Of a DNA stretch of 64,000 nucleotides, positions 7,753 to 19,991 are shown piece by piece. The notes under the pieces are model-generated. The model was not told where the DNA came from. It saw only the letters and a program-made list of their open reading frames with translations, and made no database searches. The stretch lies in NCBI RefSeq assembly GCF_014633365.1, contig NC_068350.1, positions 9,091,922 to 9,155,921 on the forward strand, read 5' to 3'. Within the stretch, counting starts at the first letter, position 1; each line of letters opens with the position of its first letter. The translations under genes and the position numbers were made by a program. The DNA comes from Diospyros lotus (Eukaryota; Streptophyta; Magnoliopsida; Ericales; Ebenaceae).

Positions 7753-9780
7753 TGATTAGTGGTTAATTTTATAAAAATTTTGTTATAATTATACCCTTCT
7801 TTTGATCTTAAAAATAGTTTAAATTAGATATTAATATATATTTTATGGTTATATGCAAGTTTAAATTGAAAAATGAATGAAATGAAATTTTAAAGTAAAA
7901 TTTAATAATAATAATAATAATATATAAAATTATATATAATACATATACATCATTATATGTATGCATGTAATATATATATATATAATATAATCTAATATAT
8001 ATATGTGCCATGTGTAATACATATATATAATATATAATTTATTAATAACATTAAATTATTTTTATTTTTTTTTTAGGCATGAAGAATTCAAGCCCATGAA
8101 GGCTTAAAGTCCATGAAGAATTCAAGTCCATGAAGAAATCAAGCCCATGAAAAATTAAAGTCCATGAAGAATTCAAGCCCATGAAGAATTAAGCCCCAAT
8201 TTGAGCAACTCGTGGAAGATATTATTTGGAGAAGGCCCAAGGATTATTTTTAATCCTAATGAAGATTAAAAACCAATTTATAGAAATCTATTTTTATTTT
8301 TTATGTGAGAGCTTTATTAGGTGTGTTTTTTAGCTAAAATCCATTTAACTATTAGGTGGATATTATAGCTAAAATCCATTTAACTTTATGAATGCTTTAT
8401 TAGGTATGTATTTTAGCTAAAATCCATTTAATATTAGGTGTGTATTATAGCTAAAATCCATTTAACTTTAAGTGTGTGAGTGCCCATTAGATATAATTAT
8501 GTCTAGTTGAATAATTGAAACTGTGTGGTTTGTATTACATCTTGTGGCATATAAATAGATCACTTGATTGTATTTGTAAGTGTGATTATTATTCTTGAAT
8601 AAAAGTTTAGTTGTTTCCTTATAATTCTCTTTTTGAGAATTGTTCTTGTTTTTTCTCATTTTCTTTAATACTTTCTCTTATAATCTTACTTTTTTTTTTC
8701 TTCTTTTAAATTCTTATGTCATTTATTGTCTTTTAATTATTCACCGCCTAAATGACCGGTTAATTTATGCCTTTAAATTCCTGCAATTTTAATTCTTGTC
8801 TTTTAATTATTCACCGCCTAAATGCCCGGTTAGTTTATGTCTTTAAATTTCTGTAATTTTAATTCTTGTCTTTTAATTATTCACCGCCTGAATGGTCGGT
8901 TAGTTTTTATTATTTTAATTCCCGTAATTTAAATTCTGTTATTTAAATTACGTCATTTAAATTCCTGTCAATTAACTTTCAAATAAAAATGAGTAGCTAA
9001 ATCTAATATTGGGTTAAGGCAATGACAGTGTCCAACGCCAATGATTCCCAAAGAAAGCTGCGCTTTAAATAAGTAACATTAATTTAAATTTCAGTATGAG
9101 TGTATTAATTATTAAAAAATCACTAGGTTTGGATTGGAGCGTAAGCCTAACTTAGAGCTTTCATGGCATGTATGAGAGTTACTAGAACTGGAAACGCTAT
9201 CATACCTAAACCCAGATGATTAATTTAGTTGTTTTGTGTATTAATTGCAATTGGATTTATGGTGGTTGCTTAAATTAGAATCTCGCATATCATGTATGGG
9301 GATTGCTTAACCTAGAACTATCATCATCTCTAATTGCATTTAATAACAAACCTTCATATCTGAAATTAAATTAATGTTGCTAATCTTTTATGCTAAAATT
9401 TGGGAATCAACGGGTTGGTACTGAAATTGTCTTAACTCAAGCACTATCCAAATTCATATTTTTACGTTTAATGTTTATTTCAATTTCTGCCTTACTTTAT
9501 TTTCTAGTATCTGTTGTCTAAAAAAAAAAACTCATAAAAAAACCTTGTTGCCAATTTGTCCAAATGCGTGTGCGTGTGTGTGACATTCTTTTTCTTTTGC
9601 CATAAATAAATCTCTCAGTGAACGACCTGGATTCATCTAGAAAATATAAATTTAAATTTGGACTATAACTGCACTCGTACATTGGCAAGTATAAACCTCT
9701 CACTAAAATAAAAAAAAATATAAAAGTTTTATTATGATTTATTTTTATTGTGTTTTAATTGCAGCGTGAGAGTGCAGTCA
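7753..9780 (+). repeat. 3' LTR of the LOG-carrying element
   Basis: This is 2028 bp, 50 bp longer than the 5' LTR. The difference is explained by tandem repeat changes: one fewer 17-bp unit (seven instead of eight) and one more unit of about 68 bp (three instead of two, about 8725-8930). The two LTRs otherwise differ by scattered point changes. Confidence 0.93.
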
Positions 9781-12270
9781 CAAACCAATCCTGCTTAAGA
9801 GGGATAACCTCGACATATGAACCTGGGAATCACCCCATTGTCATTGTTAGGCTTTACGCTCATACTCAAAAGCATTCCAAAATCCAACGCAACCCTAGCC
9901 CCAAGATTGTCACATCAGCACTATCCCCGAAATCCACGACACCTCGGCCTTAATGCTATTGCTCAAAGGAACCTGGGGTGGTGTCCACTCTCAGCCCCGC
10001 CACTTGAGCCAACAATCGGGGTGGTGTCTACTCTCAGCCCCGCCACTTGAGTACCATAAGGTGAAGTCCGTCTCAGCCCCGTCCCAAGTGGGTCACATAG
10101 CATTAACCCTTGGCACGCATTCTGAGTGCTGACACTCGAGAGCTACGTCACAAGTTAACCACCCACGTCCCACATGGACAACATAACATGCCAATGCCAA
10201 AAAATCATAACATGCATAAAATCAACATCTCAATGTATGCAAATTTGTCGTATGAAATTCAATGCATGTGTAAATAACCGTTTGGACAAACCATCACAAT
10301 AAACAAAATCATAGGGATGAACAATCACAGTAAACCATTCACATGATACTATAAGTCTTTTCGAGTAGAACAACTCACCTTAGGCTAAATTCAAGATTTC
10401 TCGAAATGTGTGCCCGATCGATCTCGATTCTCGTGCCAGGCGCTCTCTAGTTCAAATTCGAGCATCAACGATACCCTAGACATCATATGCATTCAAAAGG
10501 AAATCAATATCTATTTTCCCAATTTTCTCATTATTTTTTTCTAATTTCTTCCTATTTTTCTCTCGATAATTTCAAGTAAATACCTCTTCAAGCATTTTTT
10601 TCTAAATTTTTCTCCAAAAAAATTCATCAAACAATATTTATAAGCCTATGGAATTTTCTGGAAATTTTCCAGATTTTTCTCCTATTTTCTCAAATTTCCA
10701 TAATTACTTTTCCTTGAGAAAATTTATTTCTCATTGATTTCCTTCGAATTTACTTCAAGAAAAATAACCAAAATTCATAAAATAAATTCCTTATCCTTCT
10801 TTAATTTTCTCAGAATTTTATAAAAATTCTTCCCATTTATTTTCTATTTACCTTTCCTTTCAAAAATCAAAAATAATTATCTCCTCAAGAAATTTCCAAG
10901 ATAAAAATTTATCAAAATAAACTATTAATGTTTCTTGAATTTCTGGATATTTTTCCAGAATTTTATTTCCTTTAATTCTATTTTTTCTCGAATTTTTTTT
11001 ATTTTTAGTATTTAAAAAAATACAAAAAATATCTCCGGTCATCTTCTCCGGCGACGATGACCGGCGACCTGCTCCGATGGCTGATCCGACGACACCACCT
11101 TGAAGCCCTCCTCAAGTCGATTATAATGGCACCCTTATATGGCCCAAAAACTCATTGAAAATAGCCCGATTGGACGATTTACAGTCCGACTCCGGCGAAG
11201 CTTTGCGTTTTCCGGCGAGCCAAATTGACCTTCGATTCGAACTTCGATTGACACGAAACTTTCCAGATTAGTTACCCATAACCTTGCGACCAAAATCCCC
11301 TTATTAGATCCTTCGATCGTTCACTCTACAAGCCGATTTCACCTTCACTCGATATGTATATATATATACGGTCGAATGCAAAAAACACCCCTATACCGCT
11401 CCAAAAATTCTCAAAATCTCCAGAATTGCTCCTCACAACCTGGGGAACAAAATCCCCTTATCCCCGACCTCTAATTCGCTCCCAAAAGTGAGAAATCCGA
11501 AGTAAAATATTTGATGCAAACATTCACCAAAACTTGGCTATTTATAGCCAAATTCGTCCGTTTTTCTGACTAATCAAAGGCCATACTTCGCCCCTACGCG
11601 ACCTTGGCCATGCCCTGTCGAAGAACAGCTACAATCTCAGGATTTTTTGGCCACAAATCGCGGCCAAATCTGCCATTTTTTAGCAGATTTTCAAAAATTG
11701 CACTTTAGCCCCTTAGAAACTTTCTTTTACATTTTGGCCCTTATCCTCAAGCCCCTGATCTTTCTAGCACCATCACTAAAACCCTCAAGATTGGTAATTC
11801 TCATTTCTCCCTTGAAACTACCAAAAATTTACCATTTTGACCTCCCTCGGGCAAATTCAAAAAATTACACTCAGGCCCGATTGATCGTTTTGACCTCAAA
11901 TCCACTCGATTCAACTTGAAACCACTTAAGGGTTGTTCTATACATCAAATATTAGTCCTAGACACACTCCTTTGATTTTTCGGACATCGTCTATAACAAT
12001 TCAGTAATACGACCTAATTGGCAGCTGTATTTTTGCTGTACCGAAAATTGTTCCCGATCTCATTTCTTTTATCACTAAAAATCATAATTTAAATCACTCG
12101 TCGATACTATACCATTTTTATTGGCTATATAGGGTCCAGGGTACTCCCTCTGACTAATTCGATCGTCCAAAGCTGTGTTAGTGTACCCTATAGTCTTATT
12201 TTTTCCAAAATTTCATTTATGCCCTTTATCAAATATCATTTTTATCCTCAAATTATTCCTGGGTATTACA
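9781..12270 (-). mobile_element. Ty3/gypsy LTR (Del/Tekay-like), minus strand, partial
   Basis: Read on the minus strand, the segment starts TGTAATACCCAGG at 12270, the terminus typical of plant Del/Tekay chromovirus LTRs. A palindromic TATA region GGCTATTTATAGCC is at 11536-11549, about 730 bp into the LTR. Farther in are direct repeats around CTCTCAGCCCCGCCACTTGAG (about 9985-10090). It interrupts copia sequence on its right and hosts the LOG-carrying element on its left. No internal gag-pol of this element is in the window. Confidence 0.6.
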
Positions 12271-12915
12271 GCTCAAATGCTTGACTCTTGTCGACTTCAA
12301 ACTCTGCCAGAATATCATAATTCTAGTGACCTGTAGGGTTAGATTCTTTTATAAACGAACCATGAAGTATAACAATTTTATAAAAAATAACATATCTGTT
12401 AATTATAACTTTAGATACTTTTGGATCCCATAACTTATAACTCTTAACACCAGATTTTATAACCGAGGAAGACACATCGTTTAGATTTTGGTTCTAATTT
12501 TTCATTATCAACAAGAACAAATGTAAGATATCCAAAAATTTTCAAATCAGAATAATTCGCAGGATTACCTGACCATAACTCTTTTAGAGTTTTCTTGTCA
12601 ATAGAAAACGAAAGAGACCGATTAACTAAAAAACATGCCATATAAGCAGTTTCAGCTCAAAAAGGCTTCGATAAATTGGAATTAAATAGCATACATCGTA
12701 CATTTTCCATTAAGGTTTTGTTTATCCTCTCGATTACACCATTTTGTTCTGGCATACTTGGAACTATTAGATGTCTTAGAATTCCTTCTTTCCTACAAAA
12801 ATCATTAAATTCATGTGAACATTAAACCATTATTAGTGCGGAGATACTTAATCTGTTTTTTTGGTTTGTTTCTCAATCATATAGTTTTTCATTGTTTGAA
12901 AGTAGAAAAATATTA

Positions 12916-13841
12916 GGGCCTGTTCTCTTTGTCATTTTCAGGCCATTTTCTATTTTCAATTTTTCAAAATATCCAAAACGTGTTCTCTTTACTATTTTCA
13001 AAATTGTATTTTTGAAAACAACTAAAAATTTTGTAAAGGAAACCCAAAAATTTTGGGTGTTTTCAATGAAAACTCACTAAAAATGCAAAACAATCACAAA
13101 ACACGGAAAACAGCCACACCCCCCCCTCCCGACCCCCAAACCCATTCTCGCACTCACAGAACCCACACCCTCTCTCTCTTCTATCTTCTCTCATTTTCTC
13201 CTCTCTTCTCATTTATCCTTCACCACTGTCGCCAACTCCTCCTCGCTCGCTACCACTGTCGTCGACTCCTCTTTTCTCCTTCATCCTCCATCGTCGACGA
13301 TCACATGAAGTCAGCGATGATAGCTTGATGATGCCGAGCAGACGACAGCCATGGCAGAGCAAGCAAGCGATGATAGCTTGATGACCGCCGTCGACCGACA
13401 ATCCCAGCCACCACTCGCGGCCTCCCCTTCACCGCCCATCGCTCGCATCCACCACCACTTGCAACCTCCCCTTCCTCCTCTCTACTGTGCCCTTTCTGTG
13501 TTTTGATTTTCTTTTGTGAGTTGATTTTGTTTTGTTTTATTTGAATGCTGGAATATGTAATATGATTTTTTTTTTGTATTAATTTTTTTAATGATTTATA
13601 ATTTATTAATAATTGTTTATAATTTATTTTAAATCAAATTTCTTAACTAAAATATTATAAAATAAATTTTCTCAAAATTTCAAAGCAAACGCATTTTTTA
13701 GTTTTTTGTTTTAAGAACCAATTTTTCAAAATAAAAAAAAGAATGTGTTTTCAAAAATCTCAAAATAGACACTCAAAACACAAAACTCAAAATGAATTTA
13801 AAACTCAAAACACAAAACTGAAATACAAAGAGAACACCACT
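12916..13841. mobile_element. Tourist/PIF-Harbinger-like non-autonomous element inside copia integrase
   Basis: The terminal sequences GGGCCTGTTCTCTTTGT and (inverted) AGTGGTGTTCTCTTTGT share a GTTCTCTTTGT core and are flanked by TTA on both sides (12913-12915 and 13842-13844). It splits the copia integrase reading. The 926-bp interior has no transposase; it has a TC-rich, Ser/Arg-rich chance ORF region at 13.1-13.45 kb and AT-rich arms. Confidence 0.65.
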
Positions 13842-14463
13842 TTAGACTTCTGTTTCAAAAAGAATACCCAGACTCTTTTGGAAAAGTCATCAATAAAAGT
13901 TTACTTGTATTTGGCACTACCTTTAAAAGGTACTCTAGCCAGACCCAAAGATCAGAATGAATATAGTCCAATATATATTTTGGATTGTGAATGTCTTTAT
14001 TAAATCTGACCCGTTTTTGCTTACCAATGATGTAGTGTTCACAAAACTCGAATTTTTTAGTACTCTGCCCTTTAATAAGTCGTCTTTTGCTTAATTCAAA
14101 CATACCTATTTCACTCATATGTCCAAGACGCATATGTCATAACTAAGTGATATCGATATCAGATGAAGAAGAAATAGAAATAAAAGCATCACTTGTAATA
14201 ATCTACCATACCATTTTGTACCTTTCATCACAACAAATCATCTTTACTGATCTTAATGACTCCATTTTCACCAATAAACTTGTATTAATTCACAAAAGTA
14301 CTCAATGAAATAAGATTTATTTTTCAAACAATACCATCACATATCTTAATTTTAAGTGTTTCAATATCTTCAATTTTACAAGAAGAATTATTATCCACCA
14401 ACACATCACCATAAGCCAAAGTTTTATATGTCGAAAACCAATCCCTATTAAGAGACATATGAA

Positions 14464-16035
14464 TGTTGGTCCCTTGACACACACAATGGCCACTCAAGAG
14501 GGGGGGTGAATTGAGTAATTAAAACTTATTGAATCGATTCTTTTCTTTTTAAAACTCTTGAGATTTTCTTATACACAAAAAACACTTGTTATAAATATAT
14601 ATGTTGTTTGGAAATTATAGCAATATAAATACACAAACAACTACAATATAAACACAAGATATATAGTGGTTCGGTGTATCCAACACCTACTCCACTCTCT
14701 CAAGGTCAAACCGACACTTGAGGTTCCATTAAAACCACCACTAGGTTTCCACACAAGATCACCTAGCAAACTTGTACACACAGAGGTTTCCTTTTAGCTC
14801 ACCTCGAAAACTAATACAACACAATAATACACCTAGATTACTTAGGCTTTAGGATGCCACTCACAATCCACAATCTAATACAAATAAATAAATCATATGT
14901 CCAACACACTCGGACTACAATGGATATCAATACAAGAACAATATATAAGGAAAAATGAAATTATACAAGTTACCAATAAGAAGAAAACTTCTTCTTTGTC
15001 TTGAGGCTCCAATGGATAGATCTTTGAAGTTCCTTGGGCCTTGGATTGCTTTGATTGAGTGCTTGAGAGCTTGGGTGTGCTTTAGGAAGATAGGAAATGG
15101 TAGAGCATTAGCCTTCTCAAGATTTCTCCCTTTGATATTTATAATGGGGCTCCCAAAACGACCTGCAACGACTCCAAAAATCCGACCGTTGGAGTCTGGC
15201 AGTCGACTGCTCAAACTGACAGTTGACTCTGCGACACCCACAATCGACTCTCGCTGCCGACAGTCGACTCTCGCTCAACCCACAGTCGACTTTCTCACAG
15301 ACAGTCGACTCTCATTGGCCTACAGTCGACTCGATAGTCGACTGGCCAAAACCCACTCTCGACTACCTCGACTCTGCATAAACAATGCTCGGCTATATCG
15401 ACTTATGCACATCCACAGTCGACTGCCATTGACTTACAGTCGACTGTCCCTCACTGGGAGTCGACTCTCAGTCCAGATTTCAGAAAAATAAGATTTACTT
15501 TGATAATACAATACATAGCATAAATTCATTAAAAGTAAATGTCCACATTTTCTTTTATTTATATTTTACCTTTCATTTACTTTAATGCATAAATGTAAAT
15601 AACAAAGTAACCCCCATTTGGATTCAATAAAAATATCTAAAAAATCAAAAACTAAATAGATAAGAAAGTAGATTTTGGATTTTAGAACAAATTCCGATTT
15701 TGACGATTTTAACACTTCCAAGAACATATTTTCCATTACTTGAAAAATTCACTAAAAATCATTTTCACAATAATGAATACTAGCTATGAAAATACCGGGA
15801 GTTGGTTTTCTAAAAGGAAAACATTTTCTTATATGTTCTCTTATAGTGTGCTAATATTCTACTTAGAATCAAATAGCATTTCTTGGTTCATTTTGATACA
15901 CAAAATACTATAATACTTAACAAGTATCAAAAATCCATTAGGGGTTTTAAACATACTAAAAATAGTTTTATTAAAATTATGTTTTGTTAAACATCAAAAT
16001 ACACAATAGGTTGATTGGAGCAACTTGGCTCAACA
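14464..16035. mobile_element. Solo LTR with GTCGACT repeats
   Basis: This 1572-bp sequence starts TGTTGGTCCC and ends GGCTCAACA, with a perfect 5-bp target duplication ATGAA at 14459-14463 and 16036-16040. The copia protease reading frame resumes exactly across it. It has no internal coding region and no second LTR, so it is best read as a solo LTR. The interior holds the cluster of CAGTCGACT motifs described separately. Confidence 0.8.
15185..15470. repeat. Array of CAGTCGACT motifs
   Basis: At least ten copies of a palindrome-centred GTCGACT, usually preceded by CA or ACA, occur at irregular spacing of about 15-35 bp. AGTCGACT is self-complementary. The array lies within the solo LTR. Confidence 0.75.
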
Positions 16036-16790
16036 ATGAAATGTACATGTTGTGTCGAGGATCCAATCTTTGCTAGGGTTTGGTAATTTCATTAGTTACC
16101 ACCATAAATTTCCCATCACTACTGTTATCTTCAACAACATTAGTTTCATCTGAAGTTTCTGATTGTTTTCCTTTCTAGTCAGATTCTTATCTCTTAAGTT
16201 TGTTAGGAAACTTAAAACACTCATTCTTTATGTGTCATTTCTTCTTACAATAATTACAAATTTTTCCTTTGTTTCTAGACTTAAATCTACTTTTCCTTTT
16301 ATCACTGGAATTTCTATCATGTGTTCTTCTTCTAATCAATAGACCCTTAACCTAATTTTCAGAAGTCCCCAATAACTGCTTATCAATTTTTTCTTTCAAA
16401 AATAAAATATCATAAACTTCATCTAGAGTGAGAATATCATGACTATAGAATATGGTGTATCTAAAAGTTGAATACGAGCCCGACAGAGAACATAATAAAA
16501 TTAAACCTAAATCCTTATCATCATACTTAACCTCTATACTTTCCAAATCAGAAACAATTTCCTTAAAAGATATTAAATGGCTTTCAATTGATGTACCTTC
16601 TTCTATTCGATGAGAATATAGTCTTTACTTGAGATGCAACTTATTAGTTAAGCTCTTTGTCATACACAACTGTTCTAGTTTTAACCATAGAGTGACAATG
16701 ATTTTTTCTTTCAAAACATTCTATAAAATTTGATTCGATAAATGTATAAGTATTTGAGACAAGGCTTATGATCCTTACATTGTTTTGAAT

Positions 16791-17481
16791 TTATCAAATA
16801 ATTGATAAATACAAAACCTAATTAAAAACATTCCAAAATATTAGATCTGAGCCAAATTTGGGCTAAAAAACAAATCTAGACTTGTTAATTTGGCTAACTG
16901 GATTTAAAACAGGTCTGGTCCTAGTGGGTCGAATTTAACCAGATCTGGGTTTGCTGAAACAGTGGCCTTCTACAATGGAGGAAACCCAAACGATGATGGC
17001 GAGGCTTCAAGTGACCAACGATGAGGGGAAAATGGTAGAGAACGACAATGGCATCAATGGCAGCGAGCACGGTGATCAGAAGCAACGACGACGAGAGAAA
17101 GGCTTGTCAGCCAATGATGGCGGAGCCACTATGAGTTGGCTACAAGAAAGAAGAAGACGACTAGAGAAAAAGATGAAAGCAGCAGTTGTTGGCGATTGCT
17201 CGCAAAAGGAAGTCGAAAGGTCACAGCCGACCAAGCAAAAGACGAACAGACAGCGGTTGATCAACTGCGAAGACGTGCAGTCAATCATAAAGGCTATAAC
17301 GAGCAATAATGGCTGATAATAACAATTGGAACTTGGCTCTCGACAGGGACAGAAAGAGGGGCTAGTGGTTCAGAGTCGACCTAGAGGTTCAAATCAAAGC
17401 ATTGTCTAGATTGGATTTTCCACAACCATAGTGCCAGAATGCGAGGTAGTGGCAGATGTACATATGTTTGAGGGTGGGCAA
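16791..17481. other. Uncertain region, probably copia leader or LTR
   Basis: A 121-codon plus-strand ORF (16951-17316), rich in Arg, Lys and Gln, matches nothing I recognise. By position this should be the 5' leader of the minus-strand copia element. Confidence 0.3.
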
Positions 17482-17738
17482 GGGAAATTCTATCCGCAGC
17501 CCATAAAATTGCTCTTCATAACCCGCACCCTGCCAAATTCTTCATTAATTTTAAAATTCCTATTTTACCCCCATAGCCCACTATTTCCTCCGACCACCCC
17601 CGACCACCGCCTCACCTCTTTCTTTCTATCTTGCACCATATACACACATAGACACACAAACACATACGTACATATATATACATGGGCGGCAGCCATGGCT
17701 GCCGACCCACCGCCATTAGTTGACCCCTCCCCCCACAC

Positions 17739-17740
<2 letters not shown>

Positions 17741-17785
<45 letters not shown>
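17741..17785. repeat. (CT)n microsatellite
   Basis: About 45 bp of uninterrupted CT dinucleotides inside element A. Confidence 0.95.
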
Positions 17786-17787
<2 letters not shown>

Positions 17788-18099
17788 GCAATGGTCATGA
17801 AGTGGGTCGGCACCACTTGCTGAACCATTGGGGGGGACCCCCGCATCGCGGGGTTTGGGGGTTTCTTGAACCCCCAAACCTCACTATTCGGGGGGTCCCT
17901 GAACCGCAACGTTCAGGGATCCTTTGAATCGCGAGGTTCGAGGGTTCCCTTGAACCCCCGAACTCCGCGATGCGGGGGTCCCCCTGGTGGGTCGACCATT
18001 GCTGACTTACCTTGGCAATGGTGGTGGGTCGCCAACCCACATCGCGACCATCGCAAAGAGAGAGAGAGAGAGTAGGCCGGTTGCCATGGTCGACCCCCC

Positions 18100-18475
18100 C
18101 ACACACATATATATATATACACACACGATTCCATGACCGCGGCCATGGACCCACCTAGCAACCATCGCAAAGAGAGAGAGAGAGTGGGGTCAGCCGTCAT
18201 GGGCAACCCACACACACACAAACACACTTATATATGTAGGTGTGTTTGTGTGTGTGTGTATATATATATGTGTGTGTGTGTGTGTGCGTGTGCTGGGTTT
18301 CATGGCCGCGACCATGCTTTGTGTATATATATATTTGTATAGGTGTGTGTGAGTGTATATATATATATGTGTGTGTGTGTGTGTATATATATGTGTGTGT
18401 GTGTGTGTGTGTGGGTCGGCCCTGGCCGACAGCAAGTGTGTGTATATATATGTGTGTGTATGTGTATATAATGTG
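18100..18475. repeat. Compound (CA)n/(TA)n/(GT)n microsatellite cluster
   Basis: Multiple runs of CA, TA and GT alternate, the GT and TA tracts in blocks separated by short unique pieces that each contain a CATGGCCGCG-like or GGTCGGCC-like core. Reading frames across it are artefacts of the repeat. Confidence 0.9.
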
Positions 18476-18624
18476 GGAGAAAAAGAGAGATGCGAGGCGA
18501 CGGACGACGATCATGGGTGATCGGAGAGGGTTGGTTGTGAGAGTAAAATAGGTATTTTAAAATTATTAAAAAATTTAGTGAGATGTGGGCTGTGAAGAGT
18601 AGTTCTGCGAGTTCCGGTGGCCAA

Positions 18625-19991
18625 TAGCCTGTTCCTCAACTTTTAAAGTTACACTTTGGCCTTTTGATGTTGTTATATAAATTATCATGTCATCTACCGC
18701 ATCTCCCCTTGAAATAAAAAACTTGGGGGAAAAGTGCAAAATTATTATCAAAACATGATAATGTGACGTGGTTACAGGCATGGCACTAGTTTAATATTTT
18801 TGCTGGCACGGCGCATGGTATGGTATGTTATGTTATTAAGGGTATATATTATATTGTTGGTTGTAATCTTTGTTACATACGGTCTTACTCTTACAGAATG
18901 ATATTTAATGTTCGTATTACCCTGCTTGTCCTTTTGATGTTTGCATATGATATATATTGCAATTATTATATTTTTACACATAGATAGCCTTGGTGTTACG
19001 TACGTTGTGGAAACTCTCGTACATTCATGGCGGGTGGCCTCTCTTAAAAATAGCAAGAGTTTGGGGGGTGAGCCAATTACCAAGGCAATCAAGGGAAGCA
19101 CTAGCTAGTAGGTAGAGTGTATAGAGTGCCCAATTAAGGGAGTGAGCACTGAGCACCACACTGCGTACACCAAGCTTGCTTTGGGAATTAAATTATCTAT
19201 CAACTATTAACTCAATACATCTATTCTAATTCATCTTGCCTTTTGGAATCGCTTTTGAGCCGTAGATTATTGACCAAAAATTGAAAAACGTGAAATAAAG
19301 TTAAACAAACAAGCTGTTAGTAGTGTGGAAATGGGTCTTGAAAAGAGCCCCCCCTGGGGGGTGGAAAGTCAAAAAAAAAAAAATTGAAAAGAAATGAAAA
19401 TGATGAAATCTAAAGATATGTTTCCCATGCTTCGAGTATTTAACTTTGTTCCTGTAAAATTCACTTTGAAATTGGTCACTTTTTACAAATTTGTCCCTTT
19501 TTTAAGTACTATGAGGAGTGAACTACACTAGTAATATCCCGAGAAGGTTAAAGAAAATTTCTAAGTAGTATAATAGTCTAAAAATTTAAAATAATTTAGT
19601 CTATATTGTTATTCACTTGTCACTAAATTTTGGGTAATATTAAAAAAAAACACTTTATTTTTTTCTCTTTATCCTATTCCTCTCACCTTGCTTTGTCTCT
19701 TTACCCCTCCTTCGACTCCAACATCAACCTTTCTCTAATATTTTTTTTTTCTTTCTTTATCTTTTTCCTCTTTTCTCTACAGAAAAATATCTAATCATCA
19801 CTCAATTCTAAAGAACCTAGTAATTTTTGTTCGGTGCTTATCAATTTAATTGGTAATAATTAGTTTCTTTTTTTTTTTGTCGTCTTTTTTTAGTAAAAAA
19901 GAAAAGAAAGGTAAAATTGTTATTTATTTTTTTTAATAACAAGAGATATGTTGTAATTTCTAAAATTTAGAAAGGAAAATTCTTAAATTTA
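18625..19991. other. AT-rich intergenic DNA
   Basis: No gene or clear element. Homopolymer A and T runs and short chance ORFs only. Confidence 0.6.

Larger units (their letters stand above)
488..9780 (+). mobile_element. Complete non-autonomous LTR retrotransposon carrying a virus-like CRP ORF and a LOG gene
   Basis: Two long direct repeats (488-2465 and 7753-9780) bound a 5.3-kb interior. Both begin TGATTAG and end AGTCA, and they are flanked by a perfect 5-bp target duplication CAAAC (483-487 and 9781-9785). A tRNA-Asp-type primer site follows the 5' LTR and a G-rich polypurine tract precedes the 3' LTR. Primer site and zinc-knuckle gag-like frame suggest the Athila/Tat side of Ty3/gypsy. 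I find no protease, reverse transcriptase, RNase H or integrase motif, so mobility would depend on an autonomous partner. The interior instead holds a 144-aa virus-like cysteine-rich ORF and a 219-aa LOG ORF. In the first 110 bases the LTRs differ at two sites, so insertion looks fairly recent. Confidence 0.93.
12271..16790 (-). pseudogene. Ty1/copia gag-pol remnant, split by three insertions
   Basis: Copia coding sequence on the minus strand remains in pieces. At 16036-16790 is gag with a UBN2-type region and a CX2CX4HX4C-like knuckle near 16200-16260. The protease core WILD is near 16060. Protease continues at about 14300-14458, where the reading HMSLNRDWFSTYK is interrupted by the solo LTR. 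At 13845-14133 is a GAG-pre-integrase region (MRLGHMSEIGMFEL, then a Cys pair) and the integrase start. At 12444-12900 integrase continues (ELWSGNPANYSDLKIFGYL). Frameshifts and stops are frequent. Reverse transcriptase would lie beyond the Del/Tekay-like insertion. The right (5') end near 16.8-17.4 kb is unclear and no primer site was seen. Confidence 0.75.
17482..18615. mobile_element. Mutator-like non-autonomous element A with palindromic interior
   Basis: It begins GGGAAATTCTATCCGCAG and ends in the degenerate inverse CTGCGAGTTCC. Candidate 9-bp target duplications are GGTGGGCAA (17473-17481) and GGTGGCCAA (18616-18624), eight of nine bases identical. Subterminal inverted segments also match (GCTCTTCATAACCCGC against GTGGGCTGTGAAGAGTAG). 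The interior carries a (CT)n tract, a GC-rich palindromic block at 17828-17985 and long GT/TA microsatellites. No transposase. It is related by its ends to the element at 39385-40794. Confidence 0.65.

Noticed and set aside
17340..17400. Possible tRNA gene (GGTTCAAATC near 17388)
   Set aside because: B-box-like, but the spacing to any A box is too short and no cloverleaf can be drawn.
18190..18551. Several 80-105-aa ORFs on both strands
   Set aside because: They are translations of GT/CA/TA microsatellites (Thr-His, Val-Cys repeats).
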